From Mycobacterium barrassiae (GTDB lineage: Bacteria; Actinomycetota; Actinomycetes; Mycobacteriales; Mycobacteriaceae): a stretch of 64,000 nucleotides of DNA. The first letter of the stretch is position 1; each line of letters begins with the position of its first letter. This document shows, in pieces, positions 20,473-28,775 of this stretch. The stretch is from NCBI RefSeq assembly GCF_025822765.1, contig NZ_JACKUK010000025.1:63084-127083 (forward strand). The letters are read 5' to 3'. The notes beneath the pieces are model-generated. The model did not search any database, was not told where the DNA came from, and saw nothing but the letters and a program-made list of their open reading frames with translations. Position numbers and translations under genes: made by a program.

Positions 20473-21498
20473 ATGGCTGTCAAAGAAGCCAAGACACGCA
20501 TCGTCAGGCGCTGGCGCCGCAACATGGACGTCAGCGACGACATGGCATACGTCGACATGCTCACCACATTGTCCGAGGGGTCGGTGCGACGCAACTTCAA
20601 TCCGTACACCGACATCGATTGGGATTCCCCGGAGTTCGAGGTCGTCGAGAACGACGAGCGCTGGATTCTTCCTGGGACCGACCCATTCGGCCGGCACCCG
20701 TGGTACCAGGCGCAACCACCGGAACGTCAGATCGAGATCGGGATGTGGCGTCAGGCCAATGTCGCGAAGGTCGGCCTGCATTTCGAGTCGATTCTGATCC
20801 GCGGCCTGATGGAGTACGCCTTCTGGACGCCCAACGGCTCACCGGAATACCGGTACTGCCTGCACGAGGCCGTCGAAGAGTGCAACCACACCATGATGTT
20901 CCAGGAGATGGTGAACCGCATCGGCGCCGACGTGCCCGGCATGCCGCGGCTGCTGAAGTGGATCCAGCCGGTCATACCGCTTGTTGCGGGGCCGCTGCCC
21001 ATTCCGTTCTGGTTCGGCATCCTCGCGGGCGAGGAACCGATCGACCACACGCAGAAGAACGTGCTGCGCGAGGGCAAGACGCTGCATCCGATCATGGAGC
21101 GCGTCATGGCAATCCACGTCGCCGAGGAGGCGCGCCACATCTCCTTCGCGCACGAGTATCTGCGCAAGCGCGTTCCGCACCTGCCGAGGCGCAAGCGGTT
21201 CTGGTTGTCGCTGTATGTCCCCGTGGTGATGCGCGTGCTGTGTTCGGCGATCATCGTTCCCCCGCGCGCCTTCTGGAAGGAATTCGACATTCCGCGCTCG
21301 GTGCGTAAGGACGTGTTCTTCCGTTCGCCGGAGTCCAGGCAGATGTTGCGCGACATGTTCGGTGACGTCCGAATGCTTTGCAGCGAGACCGGTTTGATGA
21401 ATCCGGTCGCAAAGCTGATCTGGCGCATCTGCAGGATCGACGGCCGCCCGAGCCGCTACCGCAGCGAGCCTGCCCGACAGCACGTGATCGCCGCTTAG
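20473..21498 (+). CDS. AurF-like diiron oxygenase (Rv0885-like)
   Basis: Protein of 341 aa in the AurF family of non-haem diiron oxygenases. The iron-binding signature is visible in two helices: YCLHEAVEECNHTMMFQEM, a carboxylate/His helix, and MAIHVAEEARHISFAHEYL. A further metal-site Glu is likely in LHFESILIRGLMEYAFW. The substrate is unknown; AurF itself oxidises an arylamine to a nitro group. FprB, a ferredoxin-NADP reductase, begins eight bases after the stop and is an obvious candidate electron donor. It corresponds to Rv0885. Confidence 0.85.
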   Translation: MAVKEAKTRIVRRWRRNMDVSDDMAYVDMLTTLSEGSVRRNFNPYTDIDWDSPEFEVVENDERWILPGTDPFGRHPWYQAQPPERQIEIGMWRQANVAKVGLHFESILIRGLMEYAFWTPNGSPEYRYCLHEAVEECNHTMMFQEMVNRIGADVPGMPRLLKWIQPVIPLVAGPLPIPFWFGILAGEEPIDHTQKNVLREGKTLHPIMERVMAIHVAEEARHISFAHEYLRKRVPHLPRRKRFWLSLYVPVVMRVLCSAIIVPPRAFWKEFDIPRSVRKDVFFRSPESRQMLRDMFGDVRMLCSETGLMNPVAKLIWRICRIDGRPSRYRSEPARQHVIAA

Positions 21499-21505
21499 GA
21501 CGCCT

Positions 21506-23191
21506 GTGCCGCACGTGATCACCCAGTCGTGTTGCAGCGACGGGTCCTGTGTCTACGCCTGTCCGGTGAACTGCATCCACCCGACACCGGACGAGCCGGG
21601 CTTCGCCACCGCGGAGATGCTCTACATCGATCCGGCCGCGTGTGTGGACTGCGGCGCGTGTGTGTCGGCGTGCCCCGTCGGCGCCATCGCGCCCGACAAC
21701 CGGCTGGAGCCCAGCCAGCTTCCGTTCGTCGAACTGAACGCGGCGTTCTACCCGGAGCGGGCGCCGGACGAAAAGCTGCCTCCCACATCGAAACTCGCGC
21801 CGGTGCTCGACGCACCGCTGGTCCGGCCGCGGCCCGGTGGACCGTTGACGGTGGCGATCGTCGGCTCCGGGCCTGCGGCGATGTACGCCGCCGATGAACT
21901 GCTGACCCAGCGCGGGGTGCGCGTCAACGTCTTCGAAAAGCTACCCACGCCATACGGGCTGGTGCGCGCCGGGGTCGCTCCTGATCACCAGCGCACCAAA
22001 CGGGTGACGAAGCTGTTCGACAAGGTGACGCGGTTGCCAGGGTTCACGTTCTACCTCAATGTCGAGGTGGGTGCGGACCTGACGCACGCCGAATTGCTGG
22101 CCCACCATCACGCCGTGCTCTACGCCGTCGGCGCGCCCAACGATCGACGGCTCGACATCGACGGGATGGGCCTGCGCGGCACGGGCACCGCGACCGAGAT
22201 GGTGGCGTGGTTCAACGGTCATCCCGAATTCACGGCTACACCAGTCGATTTGAGTCACGAGCGGACGGTGATCATCGGCAACGGCAACGTGGCGCTGGAT
22301 GTCGCCCGCATCCTGACCACCGATGCCGACGCCCTGGCGCAGACCGATATCGCCGATCACGCGCTCGCTGCGCTGCGCAGGTCCAAGGTCACCGAGGTCG
22401 TCATCGCCGCCCGCCGCGGCCCCGCGCAGTCGGCCTTCACGTTGCCCGAACTGATCGGGCTGACGTCGACGTGCGACGTGGTGCTCGACGATGCCGACCG
22501 TGAGTTGGTCATCCGCGACCTCGCGACCGAGAACGATCCGCTGACCCGCAACAAGCTGCAGATCCTGTCGACGCTGGGCGCCTCGTCGGCGCCGGCCACC
22601 CGACCCCGCATTCGGCTGGCCTATCGGCTGACCCCGACACGCGTCGTGGGCGAGCATCGTGTCGACGGTGTGGAGTTCACCGTAACCGGGACCCAGGAGG
22701 TTCGCCGGATCGACGCCGGACTGGTGCTGACGTCGATCGGCTACCGCGGCAAGCCGATTCGCGATCTGCCGTTCGACGACGACACCGCCGTGGTGCCGAA
22801 CGTCGGCGGCCGGGTCGTCGATCCGGAAACCGGCGAGGCCGTTGGCGGCAGCTATGTCGCGGGCTGGATCAAACGCGGCCCCACCGGCTTCATCGGCACC
22901 AACAAGTCATGCGCGGCGGAGACCGTGCACCACCTGGTGGCCGACTACAACGCGGGCCTGCTCGCAGATCCGGTCGGCAAGCCGGCCGGACTGGATAAGC
23001 TCGTGCGCCGCAGGCGGCCCGAGGTGGTCGACGCCGCGGGATGGCGCGCGATCGACGCCGCGGAGGTCGAGCGCGGCGGCGACCATCGGCCCCGCGACAA
23101 GTTCACCTCCGTCGCCGACATGTTGGCCGCGGCCGCCGCCGCACCCGCGGCGTCGATCCGGGAACGGGTGCTCGCCGGGCTACTGCGCTAG
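21506..23191 (+). CDS. fprB: Ferredoxin/NADP+ reductase fusion FprB
   Basis: Flavoprotein of 561 aa joining an N-terminal bacterial ferredoxin domain (residues 1-75) to an adrenodoxin-reductase-like NADPH:ferredoxin reductase. The cluster motifs are SCCSDGSCVYACPVNC and CVDCGACVSACPVG. FAD binding is indicated by VAIVGSGPAAMYAADELL, NADP binding by IIGNGNVALDVARIL, and the C-terminal WIKRGPTGFIGTNKSCA is typical of the family. The start is a GTG. It likely passes electrons to the adjoining diiron oxygenase or to P450 systems; it corresponds to Rv0886. Confidence 0.94.
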   Translation: MPHVITQSCCSDGSCVYACPVNCIHPTPDEPGFATAEMLYIDPAACVDCGACVSACPVGAIAPDNRLEPSQLPFVELNAAFYPERAPDEKLPPTSKLAPVLDAPLVRPRPGGPLTVAIVGSGPAAMYAADELLTQRGVRVNVFEKLPTPYGLVRAGVAPDHQRTKRVTKLFDKVTRLPGFTFYLNVEVGADLTHAELLAHHHAVLYAVGAPNDRRLDIDGMGLRGTGTATEMVAWFNGHPEFTATPVDLSHERTVIIGNGNVALDVARILTTDADALAQTDIADHALAALRRSKVTEVVIAARRGPAQSAFTLPELIGLTSTCDVVLDDADRELVIRDLATENDPLTRNKLQILSTLGASSAPATRPRIRLAYRLTPTRVVGEHRVDGVEFTVTGTQEVRRIDAGLVLTSIGYRGKPIRDLPFDDDTAVVPNVGGRVVDPETGEAVGGSYVAGWIKRGPTGFIGTNKSCAAETVHHLVADYNAGLLADPVGKPAGLDKLVRRRRPEVVDAAGWRAIDAAEVERGGDHRPRDKFTSVADMLAAAAAAPAASIRERVLAGLLR

Positions 23192-23204
23192 ATGCCCTGA
23201 GCCG

Positions 23205-23657
23205 TTAGTGGCTCTGCTTCATCGCCTCTTCGATCTCTTCCATCGACACCTCACGCATTGGCTGGCCCATCGACCACTGGTGGCCGAACGGATCGCGCAC
23301 GACGCCGTATCGATCGCCCCAGAAGGCGTCCTCCAGCGGGTGGACGACCGTCGCCCCGGCGTCCACGGCCTTCTGGAACTTGGTGTCGACGTCGGTGACG
23401 GTCAGGTGGATTGTCACCGGCGTTCCGCCGAGTGCTTTGGGCGTCAGCGACTTGCCCTCGCTCATCTCGGGGAAGTCGTCGTTGAGCATCACCGTCGAGC
23501 CGTTGATGTTCAGCGCGGCGTGCACGAGCTTGCCGTCGGGGCCGGGAACGCGGCCGTACTCCTCGGCGCCGAACGCCTTGACGTAGAAGTCGATGGCGGC
23601 GGCAGCGTCGTCAACGGTGAGGTGGGCGGATACGGACGGCTGAACTTCGATCGCCAT
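23205..23657 (-). CDS. VOC (glyoxalase/PhnB-like) protein (Rv0887c-like)
   Basis: Protein of 150 aa with the vicinal-oxygen-chelate fold, nearest to PhnB-type members. It starts IEVQPSVSAHLTVDDAAAAIDFYVKAFGAEEYGRV and has the central MLNDDFPE and the C-terminal FWGDRYGVVRDPFGHQWSM motif. The reaction is unknown. A ribosome site (GAGGAGT) precedes the ATG. It is divergent from the GT-C gene, with a large palindrome between. Confidence 0.87.
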   Translation of the reverse strand: MAIEVQPSVSAHLTVDDAAAAIDFYVKAFGAEEYGRVPGPDGKLVHAALNINGSTVMLNDDFPEMSEGKSLTPKALGGTPVTIHLTVTDVDTKFQKAVDAGATVVHPLEDAFWGDRYGVVRDPFGHQWSMGQPMREVSMEEIEEAMKQSH

Positions 23658-23749
23658 GAGCGGACTCCTCGAATAGTGGTTGTGCCCTTATGGGCTAGAG
23701 GTACGACTCGTCGGGCGGACCGAACTCATCGCACCGACAACTTCTTTTT

Positions 23750-23802
23750 GCGATTTGGGCGTGCGCAGTCACGCTGAGCGTGACGCAGCACGCCGAAATC
23801 GC
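23750..23802. repeat. 53-bp intergenic palindrome, family A copy 1
   Basis: Inverted repeat with 25-base arms around TGA; arms pair at 21 of 25 positions. The ends are GCGATTT and AAATCGC. The ends and the total length are the same as those of the element at 52801-52853, so the two form a small family. Here it lies between divergent genes. Confidence 0.75.
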
Positions 23803-23828
23803 CGCCGCGCGTCTGGCAACATAGCGGC

Positions 23829-25361
23829 GTGCTTGGGCGGGAGGTCCTGACGAGACCGCGGGTGGTCGCGCTCGACCCCCTCGTCGTGGGAGTCTTCGCG
23901 ACCGTCGTCAGCCTCGTCGGGGCCGGTCGCCCGTCGTTCTGGTACGACGAGGCCGCGACGATCTCGGCGTCATACAGTCGCACCCTGGGCCAGCTGTGGC
24001 AGATGGCGGGCAACGTCGACGCCGTCCACGGCCTCTACTACGTGCTCATGCACGCCTGGTTCAGCGTCTTCCCGCCGACGGAGTTCTGGTCCCGCGTGCC
24101 GAGCGCGCTCGCGGTCGGCGGAGCCGCGGCGGGCGTCGTCGTACTGGCGAGACAGTTCTCGTCGCGCACGGTCGCGCTGAGCGCCGGAGTGCTCTGCGCG
24201 ATTCTGCCCCGTGCGACGTGGGCGGGCATCGAGGCGCGACCGTATGCGCTGACGATGTTGGCCGCCGCGTGGACGTGCGTGGTGTTCGTATACGCCGTGC
24301 GCCGCGACAGCGAGTGGATATGGCTCTGGTACGGCGTCGCGATGGTGACGTCGGTCCTGCTCGACATCTACCTCGCGCTGATGTTCGGCGCCCACGCGGT
24401 TTACTTGTGCGTCAATCGGCCAGGACGTGCCGTCGTCGCGCGCTTCGCCGCCGCCGCGGCGGGTGCATGCGTCGCCGTGGCGCCGTTCGTGTGGTTGGTC
24501 GTCGGTCAAGCACATCAGATCGTCTGGATCTCGCCGGTCGGTGGCAGGACGGTCGAAGACGTGGCCGTCCAGCAGTACTTCGAACGAAGTCCGTGGTTTC
24601 TGATCGTGTCGGCCTGCGTCGTGGTGACGGCTGTTGTCTTGTGGCGCTTCACATCTGCGCAACTGAGCACGCCGGATCGTCAGCTGTTGACCCTGGCGAT
24701 CGCGTGGCTACTCGTTCCCACCGTGTTGATCCTCGGCTACTCGGCACTGATCCATCCGATCTATACGCCCCGCTACCTGTGTTTCACCGCGCCGGCGATG
24801 GCACTGGTGCTGGGTGTGTGCGTCGGCGCGCTGGCGGTGCGGCAGTGGGTCGCGGCGGCCGTGCTGATCGTGTTCGCGGCAGCGGCGGTGCCGAATTATC
24901 TACTGGTACAGCGGAGTCCGTATGCCAAGTATGGAATGGACTACAGCCAGGTGGCCGATCTGATCGCCGCGAACGCCAAAGGTGAACCGGGTGAGTGCCT
25001 GTTGGTGAACGACACCGTGACGTTCATGCCGGCCCCGATGCGTCCGCTGCTGGCGGCGCGGCCCGATGCCTATGAGAACGTGGTCGATATCAGCCTGTGG
25101 CAGAAGGCCACTGAACGTCACGACGTCTTCGACACCAACCTCATCCCGGAGGCGTCGGTGGGCCCACTCAACGTCTGCCGCGTCCTGTGGATCATCACCC
25201 AGGCCGATCCGTCGCGGCCCGCCCACGAGCAGGCCGAATTGATGGAGCCCGGACCGCTTTTCGGCGGCACCCCCGCATTCGCGGTGATCCGCGACACCGG
25301 CTACCGGCTCCAGGAACGCTGGCAGTTCAACCTGGTTCAGGTCATCAGGGCGACGCGCTGA
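23829..25361 (+). CDS. GT-C-type multi-pass glycosyltransferase-like membrane protein
   Basis: Integral membrane protein of 510 aa with about ten hydrophobic helices and a C-terminal soluble part. The first luminal loop contains GRPSFWYDEAATIS, the WxDE/YDEA acidic motif that marks GT39/GT-C (polyprenyl-phosphate sugar using) transferases, and IEARPYALTMLAAAW follows, as in this family. It probably transfers a sugar from a lipid-linked donor on the outer face of the membrane; the acceptor is unknown. The start is a GTG. It ends one base short of the convergent GH16 gene's stop. Confidence 0.75.
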   Translation: MLGREVLTRPRVVALDPLVVGVFATVVSLVGAGRPSFWYDEAATISASYSRTLGQLWQMAGNVDAVHGLYYVLMHAWFSVFPPTEFWSRVPSALAVGGAAAGVVVLARQFSSRTVALSAGVLCAILPRATWAGIEARPYALTMLAAAWTCVVFVYAVRRDSEWIWLWYGVAMVTSVLLDIYLALMFGAHAVYLCVNRPGRAVVARFAAAAAGACVAVAPFVWLVVGQAHQIVWISPVGGRTVEDVAVQQYFERSPWFLIVSACVVVTAVVLWRFTSAQLSTPDRQLLTLAIAWLLVPTVLILGYSALIHPIYTPRYLCFTAPAMALVLGVCVGALAVRQWVAAAVLIVFAAAAVPNYLLVQRSPYAKYGMDYSQVADLIAANAKGEPGECLLVNDTVTFMPAPMRPLLAARPDAYENVVDISLWQKATERHDVFDTNLIPEASVGPLNVCRVLWIITQADPSRPAHEQAELMEPGPLFGGTPAFAVIRDTGYRLQERWQFNLVQVIRATR

Positions 25362-25362
25362 C

Positions 25363-26217
25363 TCACCAGACGCGGATGTAGTCCACCAGCATCGCGGCCG
25401 GGAACACTCCAAGTGCCGGATCGCCACCGCCGGGTCCGCCGACCGCGAGGGTGAACATCGGCTGCATCCAATAGCCGGGGTTGTTGAACGGCCAGCGCCA
25501 GTCGCCGGGCCTGCCGGACACCTGGATCGGCTTCGGCGGCACACTGAAGTACGGCTCGGCGCCGTCGACATAATCGCGCCAGAACTTGAAACCGTCCTCA
25601 TCCCAACGCATCCGCCAGGTGTGCCACGCGCCATCGACGAGACCGGGGATCGACTTGCCCTCCCATGTCTTGCCGTTGGACGCCGCGTGCACGGTCGTCC
25701 CCGGTGGCCAACTGTTGTTGCCGTACCACTCGAAGATGTCGACTTCACCGTCGGGCAGCGGATCCTCGTTCACCGCCCAGAACGCAGGCCAGCAACCTGG
25801 GGTCAGGCAGTCGAGTTTGATCCGCGCTTCCCACGTCTGGTTGATCATGCCCCGCCAGATGCCGCGCAGCTTCCCGCCGTAGTAGGTGCCCATATCGTGG
25901 GTGGCGAGCAGGACGAGGTTGGAATTGCCGTCGAGGAAAACATTTCGGCGGTCGTCGCGGTAGATCCCCGCCACCGGCGGATAGACGTCGTCCTGCCAGG
26001 TCTGCACGATCCACTTGGAGCGATCGGGGGCCGAACCCGCCGGACCGTCGAACTCGTCTTGGAAGATGTATCCGCCGCCCGGGTCGCCGCTGGGCGGCTG
26101 TTCCGGTTTCGGCACCCGGTCCAACGGGGTGGCCTGAGCTGGGGCTAGGGGCATCGTGGCGGCCAAAAAACCAAGGCCTGCCATCATCATCATGTTGCGG
26201 CGATCCATCTGGGTCAC
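25363..26217 (-). CDS. Secreted glycoside hydrolase family 16 protein (Rv0315-like)
   Basis: Exported beta-glucanase-fold protein of 284 aa. The GH16 catalytic motif is DGEVDIFEWYG, with the nucleophile and acid/base Glu on either side of Asp. A twin-arginine type signal (MDRRNMMMMAGLGFLAATMP) ends near PAQATP, so Tat export is likely. GYIFQDEFDGPAGSAPD and the C-terminal AAMLVDYIRVW are typical of the family. The displayed start is GTG; an ATG three codons later is about as good. Confidence 0.88.
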   Translation of the reverse strand: MTQMDRRNMMMMAGLGFLAATMPLAPAQATPLDRVPKPEQPPSGDPGGGYIFQDEFDGPAGSAPDRSKWIVQTWQDDVYPPVAGIYRDDRRNVFLDGNSNLVLLATHDMGTYYGGKLRGIWRGMINQTWEARIKLDCLTPGCWPAFWAVNEDPLPDGEVDIFEWYGNNSWPPGTTVHAASNGKTWEGKSIPGLVDGAWHTWRMRWDEDGFKFWRDYVDGAEPYFSVPPKPIQVSGRPGDWRWPFNNPGYWMQPMFTLAVGGPGGGDPALGVFPAAMLVDYIRVW

Positions 26218-26285
26218 CCGCCCACCTTAAAAGGACGGCTCAGCGTTTAGGTTCATTTCGGGGGCCGCTCGTGTTGTATCTAACT

Positions 26286-26897
26286 TCACACCACGGAGAA
26301 GTTTGGCGGCAGCGGGCCCCGTCCCGTCAGCGCGAGAAGCACCGTCTGGCCGTGCCCGGTGAGCGCCGCGGTTCGGGTGGCCACGTCCAGGGCCTCGGCG
26401 AGCACCGCGGCGGGCGGCTCGAACGACAGGTCGAGAGCCCGAGCGATGTCCATCCCATGCACCGCCAGTTCGAAAGTCCGGGTGGGCAGATAGCTGTGTA
26501 GCCGAATGCCCAGTCCGCCGATCACCTCGATCAACGGATTGTCGTCGACGGCCGCTAGGTCGTCGAGCACGCCGGCGACCAGCTCATCGACCGCGGCGGC
26601 TGGATCATCGCCGAGGGCGGTCCCGGCCTGCCTGCCGCGTTCGGCGACGTCCGCGGGGTCGATGCCCAGCGCCGACGGCGTCACGCGCACGTAGTACTCC
26701 TCGGGGGTCGCGATGTCGACCCGCTCGGCGGTGGTGCGCAGGTAGGTGCGCACCGTGGTCAGCGATCGCGAGGTATGCCCGACCAACGAGCGGACATCCC
26801 AGTCGCCGAGGCCGGGTCTACTCCATGCGTCGACCGGTATGTCGTGCACCAATGCGGCGAAACTCGTTGCCGCCGAAACGTATGTCGCCGTCGTCAC
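26286..26897 (-). CDS. Maleylpyruvate isomerase-N/DinB-like protein
   Basis: Protein of 203 aa of the mycothiol-dependent maleylpyruvate isomerase N-terminal family (DinB-like four-helix bundle). It has the typical SRPGLGDWDVRSLVGHTSRSLTTV segment with metal-site His, and ELAVHGMDIARAL bearing the second His. Members often use mycothiol or metal; the substrate is unknown. The GTG start overlaps the citA stop (GTGA), so it is expressed with citA. Confidence 0.8.
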   Translation of the reverse strand: MTTATYVSAATSFAALVHDIPVDAWSRPGLGDWDVRSLVGHTSRSLTTVRTYLRTTAERVDIATPEEYYVRVTPSALGIDPADVAERGRQAGTALGDDPAAAVDELVAGVLDDLAAVDDNPLIEVIGGLGIRLHSYLPTRTFELAVHGMDIARALDLSFEPPAAVLAEALDVATRTAALTGHGQTVLLALTGRGPLPPNFSVV

Positions 26898-28021
26898 GAC
26901 CGCTTGACTTGGTCCCAACCCTCGACGGATTCGGGGCTGCGCGGCTCCGGACCCACATAGATCGCCGCCGGCCGCACCAGCTTGCCGAGCCGCTTCTGCT
27001 CGAGGATGTGCGCGCACCAGCCCGCCGTCCGGCCGCAGGTGAACATCGCAGGCATCATCTTGGTCGGCACCTGCGCGAAGTCCAGGATCACCGCCGCCCA
27101 GAACTCGACGTTGGTCTCGATCGCGCGGTCGGGGCGCCGTTCACGCAGCTCCGCGAGCGCGGCCTGTTCCAGCGCGGCGGCCACCTCGTAGCGCGGTGCG
27201 TCGAGCCGCTTGGCGGTGGCCCGCAGCACGCGTGCCCGCGGATCCTCGGCCCGGTAGACGCGGTGTCCGAACCCCATCAGCTTTTCCTTGCGATCCAGGA
27301 TGCCCTTGACGACCGCGCTCGCGTCGCCGGTCTTCTCGACCTCCTCGATCATCGGGATCACCCGCGCGGGCGCGCCGCCGTGCAGCGGGCCGCTCATCGC
27401 GCCGATCGCGCCCGACAGCGCCGCCGCCACGTCCGCGCCCGTCGACGCGATCACGCGCGCGGTGAACGTCGACGCGTTCATGCCGTGCTCGGCGGCCGAC
27501 ACCCAGTAGGCGTCGATGGCCTCGATGTGCCGCGGGTCGGGCTCACCCTGCCACCGGGTCATGAAACGTGCTGTCACGGTGGAGCATTCGTCGACAAGAC
27601 GCTGGGGGACCGCCGGCTGGTAGATGCCACGCGCGGACTGTGCGACGTAGGACAGCGCCATCACCGACGCCCGGGCGAGCTGGTCGCGCGCGGTCTGCTC
27701 GTCGATGTCCAGCAGCGGTGCGTAGCCCCAGATCGGGGCCAGCATCGCCAGGCCTGCCTGCACGTCGACGCGCACGTCGCCGCTGTGGATCGGCAGCGGG
27801 AAGGGCTCTGCGGGCGGCAGCCCGTGGCCGAACTTGCCGTCGACCAGCAACGCCCAGACGTCACCGAAGGTGACGTGTTGATTGACCAGGTCCTCGATGT
27901 CGACACCGCGATACCGCAGGGCGCCGCCATCCTTGTCGGGTTCTGCGATCTCGGTGGTGAAGGCGACGACGCCTTCCAGTCCGGGTACGAAATCCTCGGG
28001 CACCACTGACGTCGTAGTCAT
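26894..28021 (-). CDS. citA: Citrate synthase 2-type CitA
   Basis: Citrate synthase-family enzyme (375 aa; CitA, Rv0889c) condensing acyl-CoA with oxaloacetate. The catalytic elements are HGMNASTFTARV (His), GPLHGGAPARVIPM (His) and [16 protein letters not shown]; the final Asp lies in VEFWAAVILDF in the shorter actinobacterial form. It is a second paralog beside gltA2, 2.9 kb away, and may favour 2-methylcitrate or another role. It is divergent from pdxH and coupled to the downstream MDMPI-like gene. Confidence 0.93.
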   Translation of the reverse strand: MTTTSVVPEDFVPGLEGVVAFTTEIAEPDKDGGALRYRGVDIEDLVNQHVTFGDVWALLVDGKFGHGLPPAEPFPLPIHSGDVRVDVQAGLAMLAPIWGYAPLLDIDEQTARDQLARASVMALSYVAQSARGIYQPAVPQRLVDECSTVTARFMTRWQGEPDPRHIEAIDAYWVSAAEHGMNASTFTARVIASTGADVAAALSGAIGAMSGPLHGGAPARVIPMIEEVEKTGDASAVVKGILDRKEKLMGFGHRVYRAEDPRARVLRATAKRLDAPRYEVAAALEQAALAELRERRPDRAIETNVEFWAAVILDFAQVPTKMMPAMFTCGRTAGWCAHILEQKRLGKLVRPAAIYVGPEPRSPESVEGWDQVKRS

Positions 28022-28070
28022 GGGCAGATTCTCGCACCCGGCCCTACCTCGGCGACCACCCGGCGGGGCG

Positions 28071-28076
28071 TAGCGT
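28071..28076 (+). promoter_or_regulatory. -10 element, leaderless pdxH start
   Basis: TAGCGT followed by 6 bases and GTG. Confidence 0.5.
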
Positions 28077-28082
28077 GATCGC

Positions 28083-28775
28083 GTGGTATCTCGCGACGAC
28101 GACCACCTGGCCAGGATGCGGGTGGAATACGGTTCGGTGGAGAAAGACGGCAGCGTCGACCTCGATGTCGATTGGCTCGCGGACGGCTGGGTTGCGCTGC
28201 TGCGCAACTGGTTAGCCGACGCCGAGCGGGCGGGGGTCGCCGAACCCAACGCGATGGTCGTGGGCACCGTCGACGCCCGTGGACGTCCGGCCACCCGTTC
28301 GGTGCTCTGCAAGAGTGTCGACGAGCGCGGCATCACCTTCTTCACCAACTACGACTCCGCCAAGGGCAGGGATCTGGCAGCCATGCCCTATGCGTCGGCG
28401 ACGTTCCCCTGGTACCTGCTCGGCAGGCAGGTCCACGTCCGCGGCCCGGTCACCAAGGTGTCGGCGCAGGAGACCGCCGACTACTGGTCCAAACGCCCCC
28501 GCGGTTCGCAGCTGGGCGCGTGGGCGTCACACCAGTCCCAGCCGATCGCCTCGCGCGCTGCCCTGCTTCAGCAGTTGGCCGACGTGACAGCGCGATTCGC
28601 CGACTTCGACAAGGTCCCCGTGCCGCCGAACTGGGGTGGTTACCTGATTGCGCCCGAAGTCGTCGAGTTCTGGCAGGGCCGGGAGAACCGGGTGCACAAC
28701 AGGATTCGTATCGTCACCGATGCCGAGCTGCCGGTGACCGTGCACAACAGCCGCATCGAGCGGCTGCAGCCCTAG
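28083..28775 (+). CDS. pdxH: Pyridoxine/pyridoxamine 5'-phosphate oxidase
   Basis: FMN-dependent oxidase making pyridoxal 5'-phosphate (230 aa). The family features are present: [16 protein letters not shown] at the N-terminus, [28 protein letters not shown] (FMN/PLP binding), [32 protein letters not shown] and the C-terminal [23 protein letters not shown] with the conserved HxR-like end (VHNRIRI). The gene starts with GTG; the exporter gene begins at the base after its stop. Confidence 0.94.
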   Translation: MVSRDDDHLARMRVEYGSVEKDGSVDLDVDWLADGWVALLRNWLADAERAGVAEPNAMVVGTVDARGRPATRSVLCKSVDERGITFFTNYDSAKGRDLAAMPYASATFPWYLLGRQVHVRGPVTKVSAQETADYWSKRPRGSQLGAWASHQSQPIASRAALLQQLADVTARFADFDKVPVPPNWGGYLIAPEVVEFWQGRENRVHNRIRIVTDAELPVTVHNSRIERLQP

